Shown here in pieces: positions 11,785 to 21,704 of a stretch of DNA of 64,000 nucleotides. Every line of letters starts with the position of its first letter. Position 1 is the stretch's first letter. A model generated the notes under the pieces. It saw only the letters and a list, made by a program, of their open reading frames with translations, was not told the origin of the DNA and did no database searches. Source of the DNA: Garcia nutans (lineage: Eukaryota > Streptophyta > Magnoliopsida > Malpighiales > Euphorbiaceae); contig CANTUV010000039.1 in the NCBI GenBank assembly GCA_947685225.1, positions 31,984,001 through 32,048,000 of the forward strand, given 5' to 3'. Made by a program: the position numbers and the translations under genes.

Positions 11785-11988
11785 CATGAATTGGATTTAT
11801 CATAGATCTTGAATATATTGTGTTTAAGTGGTTGAGTGTGCAAAATACAAAATTTTTTCCTGACACGACCATGTCACTAGGCCTGTCAACAATGCTATTT
11901 TTCAACTTTGATGACACAACCATGTCTCTGGGCATGTCGTAGCTACTGTAATGCAGGATAAATGACATGGGCAGTGACACGTTAATGT
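11785..11988 (+). repeat. LTR fragment C, left piece
   Basis: This is an interior piece of a plus-oriented chromovirus-type LTR, similar to J around 44110-44300, with degenerate GACACGACCATGTCACT motifs. The expected TGTAATATCC start is absent, so C is truncated on this side. It ends with AATGT (11984-11988), the left duplication of B. Confidence 0.55.
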
Positions 11989-12392
11989 TGTAACACCCCT
12001 ATTGTAACACCCCCACATCCAATGCACACACACTACAATCACAACAATGTAGCATAAGTGCACCAAACATAGGGATGCTACGGTTTTCTTCAACATTCAA
12101 AACATTTTAAACTTGATACAATACCCTAATCATTATACATTATAGAAATTAAGTCATTGACTTAAGATATAAACATGTTAAATATACGTATATACATTTA
12201 AATATTACACAGCGGAAGTTATAAATTAGGTACATATTTACATTATAAACATTACTTTACAAAATATAAAAGAAGTATACATGATTGGCAAGTCTGCTCT
12301 GATCTTTAAGTCCTCAAAAATCAACTCTTCACTGTCTACTCTCACTCGGTCTTGATGAACTCTCGGGTTCAACTCTACCAACTCTATTTCCT

Positions 12393-12430
12393 GCGCGATC
12401 AAACACTATCGCGCTAAGCCAACGGCTTAG
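12393..12430 (-). other. Paired hairpins in LTR of A
   Basis: GCGCGAT (12393-12399) pairs with ATCGCGC (12408-12414), and CTAAGCC (12414-12420) pairs with GGCTTAG (12424-12430) across a 3-nt loop. Matching pairs occur in B (33193-33230) and N (51776-51813). K keeps the CTAAGCC hairpin (59454-59470) with the other one decayed. J has CTAAGCT/AGCTTAG (45386-45403), a compensated C-G to T-A change. Confidence 0.75.
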
Positions 12431-12657
12431 TAAGATAAAACATGCTAATGTTTTGCTTTGATGCAATGCAATGCCAATTCTCAATCCATATTATACATGT
12501 AACATCATATATGCAAAACTAACAACATGCCTTTACATTTCATAACTCAACATAAATAGACATATCATATTTCAACATCTTATCATATACCTCATTAGTA
12601 TTCATTTAATCATTCATAATCAACATTAAGCAAAGACAAGCATGGGCCCAAGACACA

Positions 12658-12945
12658 CTAATATGCCATTCAATTTTCAGAGTTAATGTTTTGGTTCTAT
12701 CATCACATTTATCAATATCATAAACCCAACTAGGCTTCAAGGATTATGTTCAACCAAGCTTCAAGGGGAGCAAAGCATGCTAAGCTTCAACCCAACTTGG
12801 CTTCAAGAACCAACCCAACCTAGCTTCAAGGGTGGTAACATCTCAATTAGGCTTCAAGGATTTAATCCAACCTAACTTCAAGAGATTGTTACACTTATTA
12901 GGCATGCCACCAACAACCAACTCTGAAAATGGAATAACACATTAG
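12658..12945 (-). other. Long-range stem enclosing a CTTCAAGG array, 3' LTR of A
   Basis: Arms 12658-12684 and 12919-12945 (27 nt each) are inverted repeats with 23 Watson-Crick pairs. In the sense strand three of the four mismatches become G-U pairs. The loop (12685-12918) holds seven copies of a motif like GCTTCAAGG, each after CCAAC. Confidence 0.75.
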
Positions 12946-13376
12946 CCACACAATTCATTTATTATTCAATTATCATTTTCAAATCTCAATTCTCAACAAC
13001 ATTTAGGCAAACATGCCTTATTTCTTTCAATTGCATCACATCATAGCCAACCACAATGGCATTGTCTCATATCATGTCTTATTTGAATTATCATTGCATC
13101 TTTGATATACATTTCAATATTCATTACTCATGAAACACATTACCATTTACAACACATAACATAACATTATTCAATCTCAACAATGCAATTAGGGTAAAGA
13201 ACAATTGATATGATTCATAGCTTTAGAACCTTACACATGTAATTGATTATATCATTCATTGATTCAAGTGTATTTAAAATGTTTAGGGTTAGGTTTAGGG
13301 ACCAACCTACCCTTTGAGAACCAAAGCAATGCAAAAAGAACAAGGAAGTAAAACCTTAACCTACACAATTGAGGGA

Positions 13377-13590
13377 CACGGGCAGCCACTTGAGGGACAC
13401 GGCCAAGCTTGTGGCCGTGTCACTCAAACCAATTGGACAGTAAGCAACACGGGCAAGGGACACGGCCAAGCTTATGGCCGTGTCTCTTAAACCAAAACTC
13501 ACAGTAGCTAACACGGCTTGGGAACACGGCCGTGTCTCTCAAAACTAATTCAACACACGCAAAAGTTTCATGACTTGGCCGTGTCTCCCA
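13377..13590. repeat. GACACGGCC hairpin cluster in LTR of A
   Basis: Two perfect 9-bp hairpins lie at 13396-13404/13413-13421 and 13459-13467/13476-13484, each GACACGGCC, an 8-nt loop starting AAGCTT, then GGCCGTGTC. Next come the palindrome ACACGGCCGTGT near 13531 and a lone GGCCGTGTC near 13578. Element T inserted inside the copy of this cluster in the 5' LTR. Confidence 0.85.
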
Positions 13591-14473
13591 AAACACAAAC
13601 CCTAATATGCAAAATTTTCCTCCAATTGCACTCAAACTCATCAAACACCATATAACATGTTTCAAATGAATGAAATCAATGTTCTAAACACAAATTCTAC
13701 ATGTTTATCACAATATTCCATATTAAAACACATCAACCAAAACATTTAAACATATACCATCTCAAACCCTAAAACCAACTTTACACTTGAACTTCCACTA
13801 TCAAAATCCATTTAAACTTACAACCTTCACAACCAAACCAACCTCAAATCAATCTTTTAACTAACAATCAACTTTAACATTTGTAAATACATATCAAACA
13901 CACCAAATCATCAACTCAACAATTCACAATACACTTTAGCCACAACTTCCAAATTAATAAAAGAAAACAAGAAATTACTTACCTTATATAAAGAAATTCC
14001 ACAAATCTTTCACCAAATCTCTCAATTCCTTCATCAATTTGAGTATAGCATCAAGAACACTTCTCTTTCCCTTTGTCTTCTTCAATGGCCGGCACAAACA
14101 TGAGAAGAAAAGAAAATTCAACAAAGTCAAATGACTTTTCTTCTTTAAATCTCCACCAAGAGATTTTATCCAAGCAATTACCAAAATGCCCTCAATCATA
14201 TAACTAACTTTTTTGTCTTATATAAGCCCATATATGCAATTACACACTCAACAATAAAATATCTTCTTCCACTAACCAACACCTTGACTCTTCTTTGACC
14301 CATTTATATGTTATATATATCAACATATACACAACATATACCATTCTCTCTAAACCCTAAATCCTTCCCAAAACACATATACTTTTCTTTTCTCAATTCT
14401 TTATCTTGCAATTTAAAACAACCACAATAACAACAACATACAAAACTTCTAGGGCATAAATGAGGATATTACA

Positions 14474-14486
14474 ATTCTCCCCCTCT
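14474..14486 (-). other. Polypurine tract of element A
   Basis: On the minus strand it reads AGAGGGGGAGAAT directly before the 3' LTR start TGTAATATCC. L has the identical tract at 61676-61688. Confidence 0.85.
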
Positions 14487-14519
14487 AAAAAGAAATTTCG
14501 TCCTCGAAATTACCTGATA

Positions 14520-17500
14520 TCAAGGCCGAAACAGCTGAGGATATTGCTCTCGCATGGTTTGCTCATTCTCCCAAGTTGCTTCTTCTTTTGCATGATTCTT
14601 CCAAAGAATTTTCACTAATGGCACTCTCTTGTTCCTCAATTCTTTCACTTCCCGTGCCAAGATAGCAACTGGTTCCTCTTCAAATGTCAAGTCTGGGCTC
14701 ACTTCAATAGATTCAAATGGCAACACATGAGATGGATCCGACCTGTACCTTCTCAACATAGAAACATGAAACACATTATGAATACGATCCAACTCAGGTG
14801 GCAAAGCAAGCCGATAAGCCACTGGCCCAATTCTTTCCAATACTTCATATGGTCCAATGAAACGAGGACTCAATTTTCCTTTCCGACCGAACCTCAAAAT
14901 CTTCTTCCAAGGAGATACTTTCAAAAATACCTTATCCCCAACATCAAACTGAATATCTCTCCTTTTCAGATCCGCATAAGACTTCTGTCGGTCCGAAGCT
15001 GCTTTCAATCTGTCTCGAATCAACTTCACTTTCTCTTCAGTTTCTTGAATCAAATCAGGCCCAATCAACTTGCTATCACCAAGTTCACTCCAACAAAGAG
15101 GTGTTCTGCACCGTCTGCCATACAATGCCTCGAATGGGGCCATTCCGATGCTGGATTGGTGACTGTTGTTGTAAGCAAACTCCACAAGAGGTAAGAATCT
15201 ATCCCAACTTCCAGAGAAATCGATGACACAGCTTCTCAACATATCCTCAACAATCTGTATCACCCTCTCAGACTGTCCATCCGTCTGTGGATGAAAAGCA
15301 GTACTGAAGTGTAGTCGAGAACCCAAAGCTCTGTGCAAACTCTTCCAAAATCTTGAAGTAAACCTGGGATCTCGATCAGACACCAAAGAAGTTGGAACAC
15401 CATGCAATTTCACAATCTCTTGGATGTACAGCTCAGCCAACCTCTCCAAAGAATAATCCATCCGAACTGGGAGGAAATGAGCTGTCTTAGTCAATCTATC
15501 CACAATCACCCATATGGCATCATGTTTCTTTTGTGTCAATGGCAAACCAGACATAAAGTCCATGGTCACTCTATCCCACTTCCATTCTGGCACTGACAAC
15601 GGTTGAAGCAACCCAGTTGGAACTTGATGCTCTGCTTTAACCTTCTGACAAGTGAGACATTTCGATACAAACTCAGCAACGTCTCTCTTCAACCCAATCC
15701 ACCAGTAATGCTGTCTCAAATCATGATACATCTTGGTGTTGCCCGGATGCATAGAAAACATCGACTGATGTGCCTCTTCCAAAATGACCCTCTTCAAATC
15801 AGCATTATCGGATACACACAATCTGTTCTTGAACCATAGGCTCCCATCATTCCTCACAACAAAATCTCTACTCTCTCTACTCTGACAATCTGCAATAATC
15901 TTCTGAATCTTCTTATCAGTCAACTGAGCCTCTTTGATCTGATCCAACAAAACCGGCTTCAATTGCAACTGTGCCAATAATGCACCATCATCACAAAGTA
16001 CAAAACTGGCACGCAAAGCTCTCAACTCAACAAGCAACGAGAGCGAGTAAACTGTTAAACCAGCTAAAGACTTCCGACTTAAGGCATCAGCAACTACATT
16101 TGCTTTACCTGGATGATAATCAATCAAGCAGTCGTAGTCTTTAATCAATTCCAACCATCTCCTCTGTCGAAGGTTGAGCTCTTTCTGAACACCCAAATAC
16201 TTCAAACTTTTGTGATCAGTGTAAATGAAACATTTCTCCCCAAATAGATAATGGCGCCAAATCTTTAATGCAAACACAATGGCTGCCAATTCCAAATCAT
16301 GGGTGGGGTAGTTAAGCTCATGCGGTTTCAACTGACGAGATGCATAAGCTATAACTTTCCCTTCCTGCATCAGCACACATCCCAAACCACTATGTGATGC
16401 ATCACTGTAGATCACATATGGTTTGCCTTCTACAGGTAAAGTAAGAACAGGCGCTTGAGTCAACATATCTCTCAACTGCTCAAAGCTAGCCTGACACTGA
16501 TCTGTCCACACAAATCTCACTCCCTTACGAAGCAATCTGGTGAGTGGAGTAGCTATCAAAGAAAACCCTTTCACAAACCGCCGGTAATAGCCTGCCAAAC
16601 CCAGAAAACTTCTAACCTCTGTCACCGACTTGGGTGGATTCCAATTCAAAATTGCTTCAACTTTACTCGGATCAACTCTGATGCCTTCTGCTGAAACAAT
16701 ATGTCCAAGAAAAGCTACTTGATCCAACCAGAACTCACACTTCGACAATTTGGCAAATAACTGCTTTTCTCTCAAAATCTGCAACACAATCCGCAGATGC
16801 ATATCATGTTCCTCTTCATTCCTCGAATACACCAGGATATCATCGATGAAGACCACTACAAACTGATCCAAATAGGGCCTAAACACCCTATTCATCAAAT
16901 CCATGAAAGCTGCAGGTGCATTCGTCAGACCAAAAGGCATAACTAAAAATTCATAATGCCCATACCTGGTCCGAAATGCGGTCTTCGGAACATCTTCAGC
17001 TTTGACTCTCAGCTGATGGTACCCAGATCTCAGATCAATTTTAGAAAACACAGCTGCATCCTTCAATTGATCAAAGAGATCATCGATTCTAGGCAAAGGA
17101 TATTTATTCTTAATTGTCACCTTGTTCAATTGCCTATAGTCGATACATAACCTCATGGTACCATCTTTCTTCTTCACAAACAACACAGGAGCTCCCCAAG
17201 GAGAAACACTGGGGCGAATGAATCCCTTATCCAACAGCTCCTGTAATTGCACTTTTAACTCTCTTAGTTCTGCTGGTGCCATTCTGTAAGGAGTAATCGA
17301 GATAGGAGTGGTACCAGGCAACAATTCAATACCAAACTCCACCTCTCTCTCAGGCGGCAATCCTGGCAACTCCTCAGGAAAAACATCAGGGAACTCTGCA
17401 ACTGTGGCAATGCTATCAATAGGAGAACTTCTTACTCTAGTATCTATCACATGAGCAAGATAAGCTTCACATCCCTTTCTAATCAACCTCTTGGCTGCAA

Positions 17501-19169
17501 CAGCTGAAACAAATAAGGAGGCTAACTGTTCCTGCTCATTAGATACTATCACCTCTTTACCATCACTAGTTCTCAAAGAAACAATCTTCTTTTTACAATC
17601 CACCACAGCTCCATGTCGAGATAGCCAATCCATGCCTAAAATCACATCATATTCCTTAAATGGCATCTCAATCAAATCTCCAAGGAACTCCTCACCCTGC
17701 ACCCTCACTGCACTATCCCGATGCACTTTACTCACAATCACACTATGCCCTAACGGATTTGTCACCAAAACATCAAATCCTAGGGACTCAGCATACACAT
17801 CAAACACAGGCAATACAGATGCACTAATATAAGAATGGGTGGAACCCAGATCAATCAAAGCAAGTACTGCAGTATCAAATAAAGAAAAAGTACCAGCTAT
17901 GACCGCCGATGCATCCGGCTGCCTCTGCATAACATACATCCTCTGGGAAGAACCAACCTCCTCCGGTCTAGTTTCCCTGGATGTAGCACCACCTCTAGAA
18001 CTGAACCCTGCTCTACCACCTCGGCTGGCACCTCTGCCTCCTCTACCTCCCCTCACACTGGCTCGAGAAGCGGCAGAATCAACTGGCATAAACTCCTGTC
18101 TCTCCGGACAGTCTCTCACAAAGTGATCCGGTGACCCACACCTGAAACAAACCCCTGCAACACCAGCCTTCCAACAAGGACCACCATGTGGCCTCCCACA
18201 ATGGATGCAGATAGGTAAGGTGGATCTCTGAACCATAGGGGTCGGAGCACTTGCCACTGAAGCTGCAGGTCTATATCTTTGCCTCTGGAACTGCACTGAT
18301 CTACCTGCTGGTCTCTGGCTCCTACTACTCCGAGGAACAAAGCTTCCTCTACCCCTCTTTGCTGAAGAAGACCCTGCCTCGAACTGAGGCCTTCTCACTC
18401 TGACCTCTTCCTCTGATGCAGCTGCAATCACTTGAGCCCTTTCTACATCTCGAGCTGCTGCCACTAGCTGGGAGAAATCGTGATATCTAGACCCGGCCAC
18501 TAAGCACATGATAGAGGGTCTCAATCCCTCCTGAAACCTCCGGCATCTATCTATCTCATCAGCAATAATGCCACCAGCATAATGACTCAATCTAATAAAC
18601 TCAACCTCATATTCAGTTACAGTCTTGCTATCTTGCTTCAAGCTCAAGAACTCCATCTTCTTCATATCCTTATACTCCCTTGGAGTATACTTCAACTCAA
18701 ATTCTCTCAAGAAATCAGTGTAAGACGGTGTTGGAGGATCATCCATAGAATGGGGCACCGTCTTCCACCAATCGTAGGCATCCTTCTGTAGCAAAGATCT
18801 TGCATAGTCAAACTTTTCCTCTGAGGTGGCTTGCAACTGAACAAATACTCTCTGAACTCTGTCAAGCCACTGTTCTGCCACAGCTGGATCAACTGTGCCT
18901 AAGAAATCCTCCGCTCCATATTTCCTCAGTTTATCATAATGCCTTACTGGTACTGAAGGCTGAGGGGGTGGTGGTTGTGGTTGCACAGGTGCTTGTCTCA
19001 TAGCTTCCATCATATTCCTAAACCAGGCTGGCGGAACCTCATCACCTACTGGTCTACCCGACCCAGAAACAGGTGCCTCACCAGCACTATCAACCCTAGC
19101 TCCATCCTCAGGAGCAACGCTCTCCTCACTACCCTCAACCGATTGTCTCAAATGAGGATCCATCAACAC
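14520..19169 (-). CDS. gag-pol: Gag-pol polyprotein of chromovirus A, intact 1549 residues
   Basis: This single frame encodes all proteins for particle formation, reverse transcription and integration. Order: retrotransposon gag domain (about 95-225); basic Gly/Arg region with CCHC knuckle C341-C344-H349-C354; aspartic protease with D440-L441-G442; RT (about 625-830) with D712 and the IDD pair D776-D777; RNase H with D923, E960, D985, D1028; integrase zinc module H1134, H1141, C1171, C1174; integrase core D1204, D1265, E1301 (35 residues between the last two); and a C-terminal chromodomain (about 1500-1545) expected to guide insertion to marked chromatin. The order RT-RH-IN plus chromodomain places it in the chromoviruses, probably Tekay/Del. 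The start is the first Met, 144 bases past the primer site. The protease DLG replaces the usual DSG/DTG. Otherwise all key residues are present. Confidence 0.96.
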   Translation of the reverse strand: MLMDPHLRQSVEGSEESVAPEDGARVDSAGEAPVSGSGRPVGDEVPPAWFRNMMEAMRQAPVQPQPPPPQPSVPVRHYDKLRKYGAEDFLGTVDPAVAEQWLDRVQRVFVQLQATSEEKFDYARSLLQKDAYDWWKTVPHSMDDPPTPSYTDFLREFELKYTPREYKDMKKMEFLSLKQDSKTVTEYEVEFIRLSHYAGGIIADEIDRCRRFQEGLRPSIMCLVAGSRYHDFSQLVAAARDVERAQVIAAASEEEVRVRRPQFEAGSSSAKRGRGSFVPRSSRSQRPAGRSVQFQRQRYRPAASVASAPTPMVQRSTLPICIHCGRPHGGPCWKAGVAGVCFRCGSPDHFVRDCPERQEFMPVDSAASRASVRGGRGGRGASRGGRAGFSSRGGATSRETRPEEVGSSQRMYVMQRQPDASAVIAGTFSLFDTAVLALIDLGSTHSYISASVLPVFDVYAESLGFDVLVTNPLGHSVIVSKVHRDSAVRVQGEEFLGDLIEMPFKEYDVILGMDWLSRHGAVVDCKKKIVSLRTSDGKEVIVSNEQEQLASLFVSAVAAKRLIRKGCEAYLAHVIDTRVRSSPIDSIATVAEFPDVFPEELPGLPPEREVEFGIELLPGTTPISITPYRMAPAELRELKVQLQELLDKGFIRPSVSPWGAPVLFVKKKDGTMRLCIDYRQLNKVTIKNKYPLPRIDDLFDQLKDAAVFSKIDLRSGYHQLRVKAEDVPKTAFRTRYGHYEFLVMPFGLTNAPAAFMDLMNRVFRPYLDQFVVVFIDDILVYSRNEEEHDMHLRIVLQILREKQLFAKLSKCEFWLDQVAFLGHIVSAEGIRVDPSKVEAILNWNPPKSVTEVRSFLGLAGYYRRFVKGFSLIATPLTRLLRKGVRFVWTDQCQASFEQLRDMLTQAPVLTLPVEGKPYVIYSDASHSGLGCVLMQEGKVIAYASRQLKPHELNYPTHDLELAAIVFALKIWRHYLFGEKCFIYTDHKSLKYLGVQKELNLRQRRWLELIKDYDCLIDYHPGKANVVADALSRKSLAGLTVYSLSLLVELRALRASFVLCDDGALLAQLQLKPVLLDQIKEAQLTDKKIQKIIADCQSRESRDFVVRNDGSLWFKNRLCVSDNADLKRVILEEAHQSMFSMHPGNTKMYHDLRQHYWWIGLKRDVAEFVSKCLTCQKVKAEHQVPTGLLQPLSVPEWKWDRVTMDFMSGLPLTQKKHDAIWVIVDRLTKTAHFLPVRMDYSLERLAELYIQEIVKLHGVPTSLVSDRDPRFTSRFWKSLHRALGSRLHFSTAFHPQTDGQSERVIQIVEDMLRSCVIDFSGSWDRFLPLVEFAYNNSHQSSIGMAPFEALYGRRCRTPLCWSELGDSKLIGPDLIQETEEKVKLIRDRLKAASDRQKSYADLKRRDIQFDVGDKVFLKVSPWKKILRFGRKGKLSPRFIGPYEVLERIGPVAYRLALPPELDRIHNVFHVSMLRRYRSDPSHVLPFESIEVSPDLTFEEEPVAILAREVKELRNKRVPLVKILWKNHAKEEATWENEQTMREQYPQLFRP

Positions 19170-19312
19170 CTACACTGCAAACACAAAAAAGGACACACCT
19201 TATTAAAGATCAGAGGTTGCCAATCCCAAACATATGTGTTATTTAAAACCACTTTTTAAGTAAAAATATTCTTTTTATTACATTTTACCTAGGTTGAGAA
19301 TCTCAAACCTAG

Positions 19313-19324
19313 GCTCTGATACCA
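19313..19324 (-). other. Primer binding site of element A
   Basis: On the minus strand this is TGGTATCAGAGC, the site complementary to the 3' end of initiator tRNA-Met used by many plant LTR elements. It lies 7 bases inside the 5' LTR. Confidence 0.9.
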
Positions 19325-19986
19325 AAACAATTGTAACACCCCCACATCCAATGCACACACACTACAATCACAACAATGTAGCATAAGTGCACCAAACATA
19401 GGGATGCTACGGTTTTCTTCAACATTCAAAACATTTTAAACTTGATACAATACCCTAATCATTATACATTATAGAAATTAAGTCATTGACTTAAGATATA
19501 AACATGTTAAATATACGTATATACATTTAAATATTACACAGCGGAAGTTATAAATTAGGTACATATTTACATTATAAACATTACTTTACAAAATATAAAA
19601 GAAGTATACATGATTGGCAAGTCTGCTCTGATCTTTAAGTCCTCAAAAATCAACTCTTCACTGTCTACTCTCACTCGGTCTTGATGAACTCTCGGGTTCA
19701 ACTCTACCAACTCTATTACCTGCGCGATCAAACACTATCGCGCTAAGCCAACGGCTTAGTAAGATAAAACATGCTAATGTTTTGCTTTGATGCAATGCAA
19801 TGCCAATTCTCAATCCATATTATACATGTAACATCATATATGCAAAACTAACAACATGCCTTTACATTTCATAACTCAACATAAATAGACATATCATATT
19901 TCAACATCTTATCATATACCTCATTCGTATTCATTTAATCATTCATAATCAACATTAAGCAAAGACAAGCATGGGCCCAAGACACA

Positions 19987-20274
19987 CTAATATGCCATTC
20001 AATTTTCAGAGTTAATGTTTTAGTTCTATCATCACATTTATCAATATCATAAACCCAACTAGGCTTCAAGGATTATGTTCAACCAAGCTTCAAGGGGAGC
20101 AAAGCATGCTAAGCTTCAACCCAACTTGGCTTCAAGAACCAACCCAACCTAGCTTCAAGGGTGGTAACATCTCAATTAGGCTTCAAGGATTTAATCCAAC
20201 CTAACTTCAAGAGATTGTTACACTTATTAGGCATGCCACCAACAACCAACTCTGAAAATGGAATAACACATTAG
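19987..20274 (-). other. Long-range stem enclosing a CTTCAAGG array, 5' LTR of A
   Basis: Arms 19987-20013 and 20248-20274 are the same as in the 3' LTR copy. The loop carries the same seven repeat units. Confidence 0.75.
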
Positions 20275-20773
20275 CCACACAATTCATTTATTATTCAATT
20301 ATCATTTTCAAATCTCAATTCTCAACAACATTTAGGCAAACATGCCTTATTTCTTTCAATTGCATCACATCATAGCCAACCACAATGGCATTGTCTCATA
20401 TCATGTCTTATTTGAATTATCATTGCATCTTTGATATACATTTCAATATTCATTACTCATGAAACACATTACCATTTACAACACATAACATAACATTATT
20501 CAATCTCAACAATGCAATTAGGGTAAAGAACAATTGATATGATTCATAGCTTTAGAACCTTACACATGTAATTGATTATATCATTCATTGATTCAAGTGT
20601 ATTTAAAATGTTTAGGGTTAGGTTTAGGGACCAACCTACCCTTTGAGAACCAAAGCAATGCAAAAAGAACAAGGAAGTAAAACCTTAACCTACACAATTG
20701 AGGGACACGGGCAGCCACTTGAGGGACACGGCCAAGCTTGTGGCCGTGTCACTCAAACCAATTGGACAGTAAG

Positions 20774-21470
20774 CACTACAAAAAAAAATGCTATCTGCAA
20801 CGGACAGAATCCGTCGCAGATCCGTCGCAGATCGGTCGCAGATCTATATTTGCGACCGATCTGCGACCGATCTGCGACGGATACGATCCGTTAATAAAAA
20901 AGGCGTCGCAAATTTCAATTGGTCGCAGATCGGTCGCAGATTTGCGACCGATTTGCTACCACTAGGCGGTTGCAAATTTGCCGCTCAAATTTTCGCGGGC
21001 AAACAGTATCCGTCACAAATCCGTCGCAGAAACCGTCGCAGATTGTCGTTGTAGATTTTCCGTCGCAGATTTCATCGCAAAAACTCGTCGCAAATCCGTC
21101 ACAAAAGCCGTCGCAGATTGTTCTGGAGTATACATGCCGTGGTGTTTTCCGTCGCAGATGCCGTCGCAGATTCCGTCGCAGATGTTCTGGAGTATATATG
21201 CCGTGGTAATTTCCGTCGCAAATTCCGTCGCAGATGCTGTCGCAGATCCATCTTAGAAAACCGTCGCAGATCCGTCTCAGAAAACCGTCGCAGATTGTCG
21301 TTGTAGATTTTCCGTCGCAGATTTCGTCGCAAAACTCGTCGCAGAATCGTCATAAAAGCCGTCGCAGATTTTCTGGAGTATACATTCCGTCGCAAATTCC
21401 GTCGCAAATTCCATCGCAGATGTTATGCCGTGGTAATTTCCGTCGCAAATTCCGTCGCAGATGCAATGAA
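20774..21470. repeat. 5' terminal and subterminal repeats of T
   Basis: After the CACTACAAAAA terminus, about 27 GTCGCA cores are packed in 700 bases, mostly as CCGTCGCAGAT or CCGTCGCAAAT, with some inverted as TGCGACC. A secondary unit TTCTGGAGTATACATGCCGT recurs near 21120, 21182 and 21372. In Spm, a TNPA-type protein binds such subterminal motifs; here the binding protein would be the product of 21705-26536. Arg-rich frames in this stretch are repeat translations. Confidence 0.9.
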
Positions 21471-21704
21471 TTTACAATTTTTGTGTCATTATATGGATTT
21501 TTAATATAAAATACACACCTGTAGTAATAATATTTACAATTTAATTACATAAATCTAAATTTATATCAATTTTCATTTATATAAAATGCAATAGTTAATT
21601 AAACTAACATAATTCAAAAGTCATTACAATATATAAGTTTTAAACATTTCAAAGTATTAAACAAAAAACACTGTCAAAAGTAAAAACTAAGCCGAAGGCA
21701 TACA
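21471..21704. other. AT-rich 3' flank of the T transposase gene
   Basis: No motif is recognised. It lies between the subterminal repeats and the stop codon and probably holds the 3' untranslated region. Confidence 0.4.

Larger units (their letters stand above)
12003..14473 (-). repeat. 3' LTR of element A
   Basis: In sense (minus strand) it runs from TGTAATATCCTC to GGGGGTGTTACA. Sense order: TATA box (14217-14226), a splice-donor-like GGTAAGT (13977-13983), the GACACGGCC hairpin cluster (13377-13590), a long stem with a CTTCAAGG array (12658-12945), the CTAAGCC hairpin (12414-12430) with GCGCGAT hairpin (12393-12414), and the LTR end. Small frames in it (13420-13665, 13984-14199) are repeated in the other LTR and have no recognisable content. 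Confidence 0.95.

Noticed and set aside
13984..14199. 71-residue frame in the LTR of A, repeated at 32342-32557
   Set aside because: Its ATG lies only about 18 bases from the TATA box, so it may precede the transcript start; B's equivalent (35090-35299) is not conserved residue by residue.
14727..19259. Plus-strand frames across the gag-pol region
   Set aside because: They are shadows of the 1549-residue minus-strand polyprotein.
20643..21509. Several overlapping Arg/Ser-rich frames (also 30643-31906, both strands)
   Set aside because: They translate the GTCGCA subterminal repeats of the CACTA element in several frames at once; no independent coding signal.
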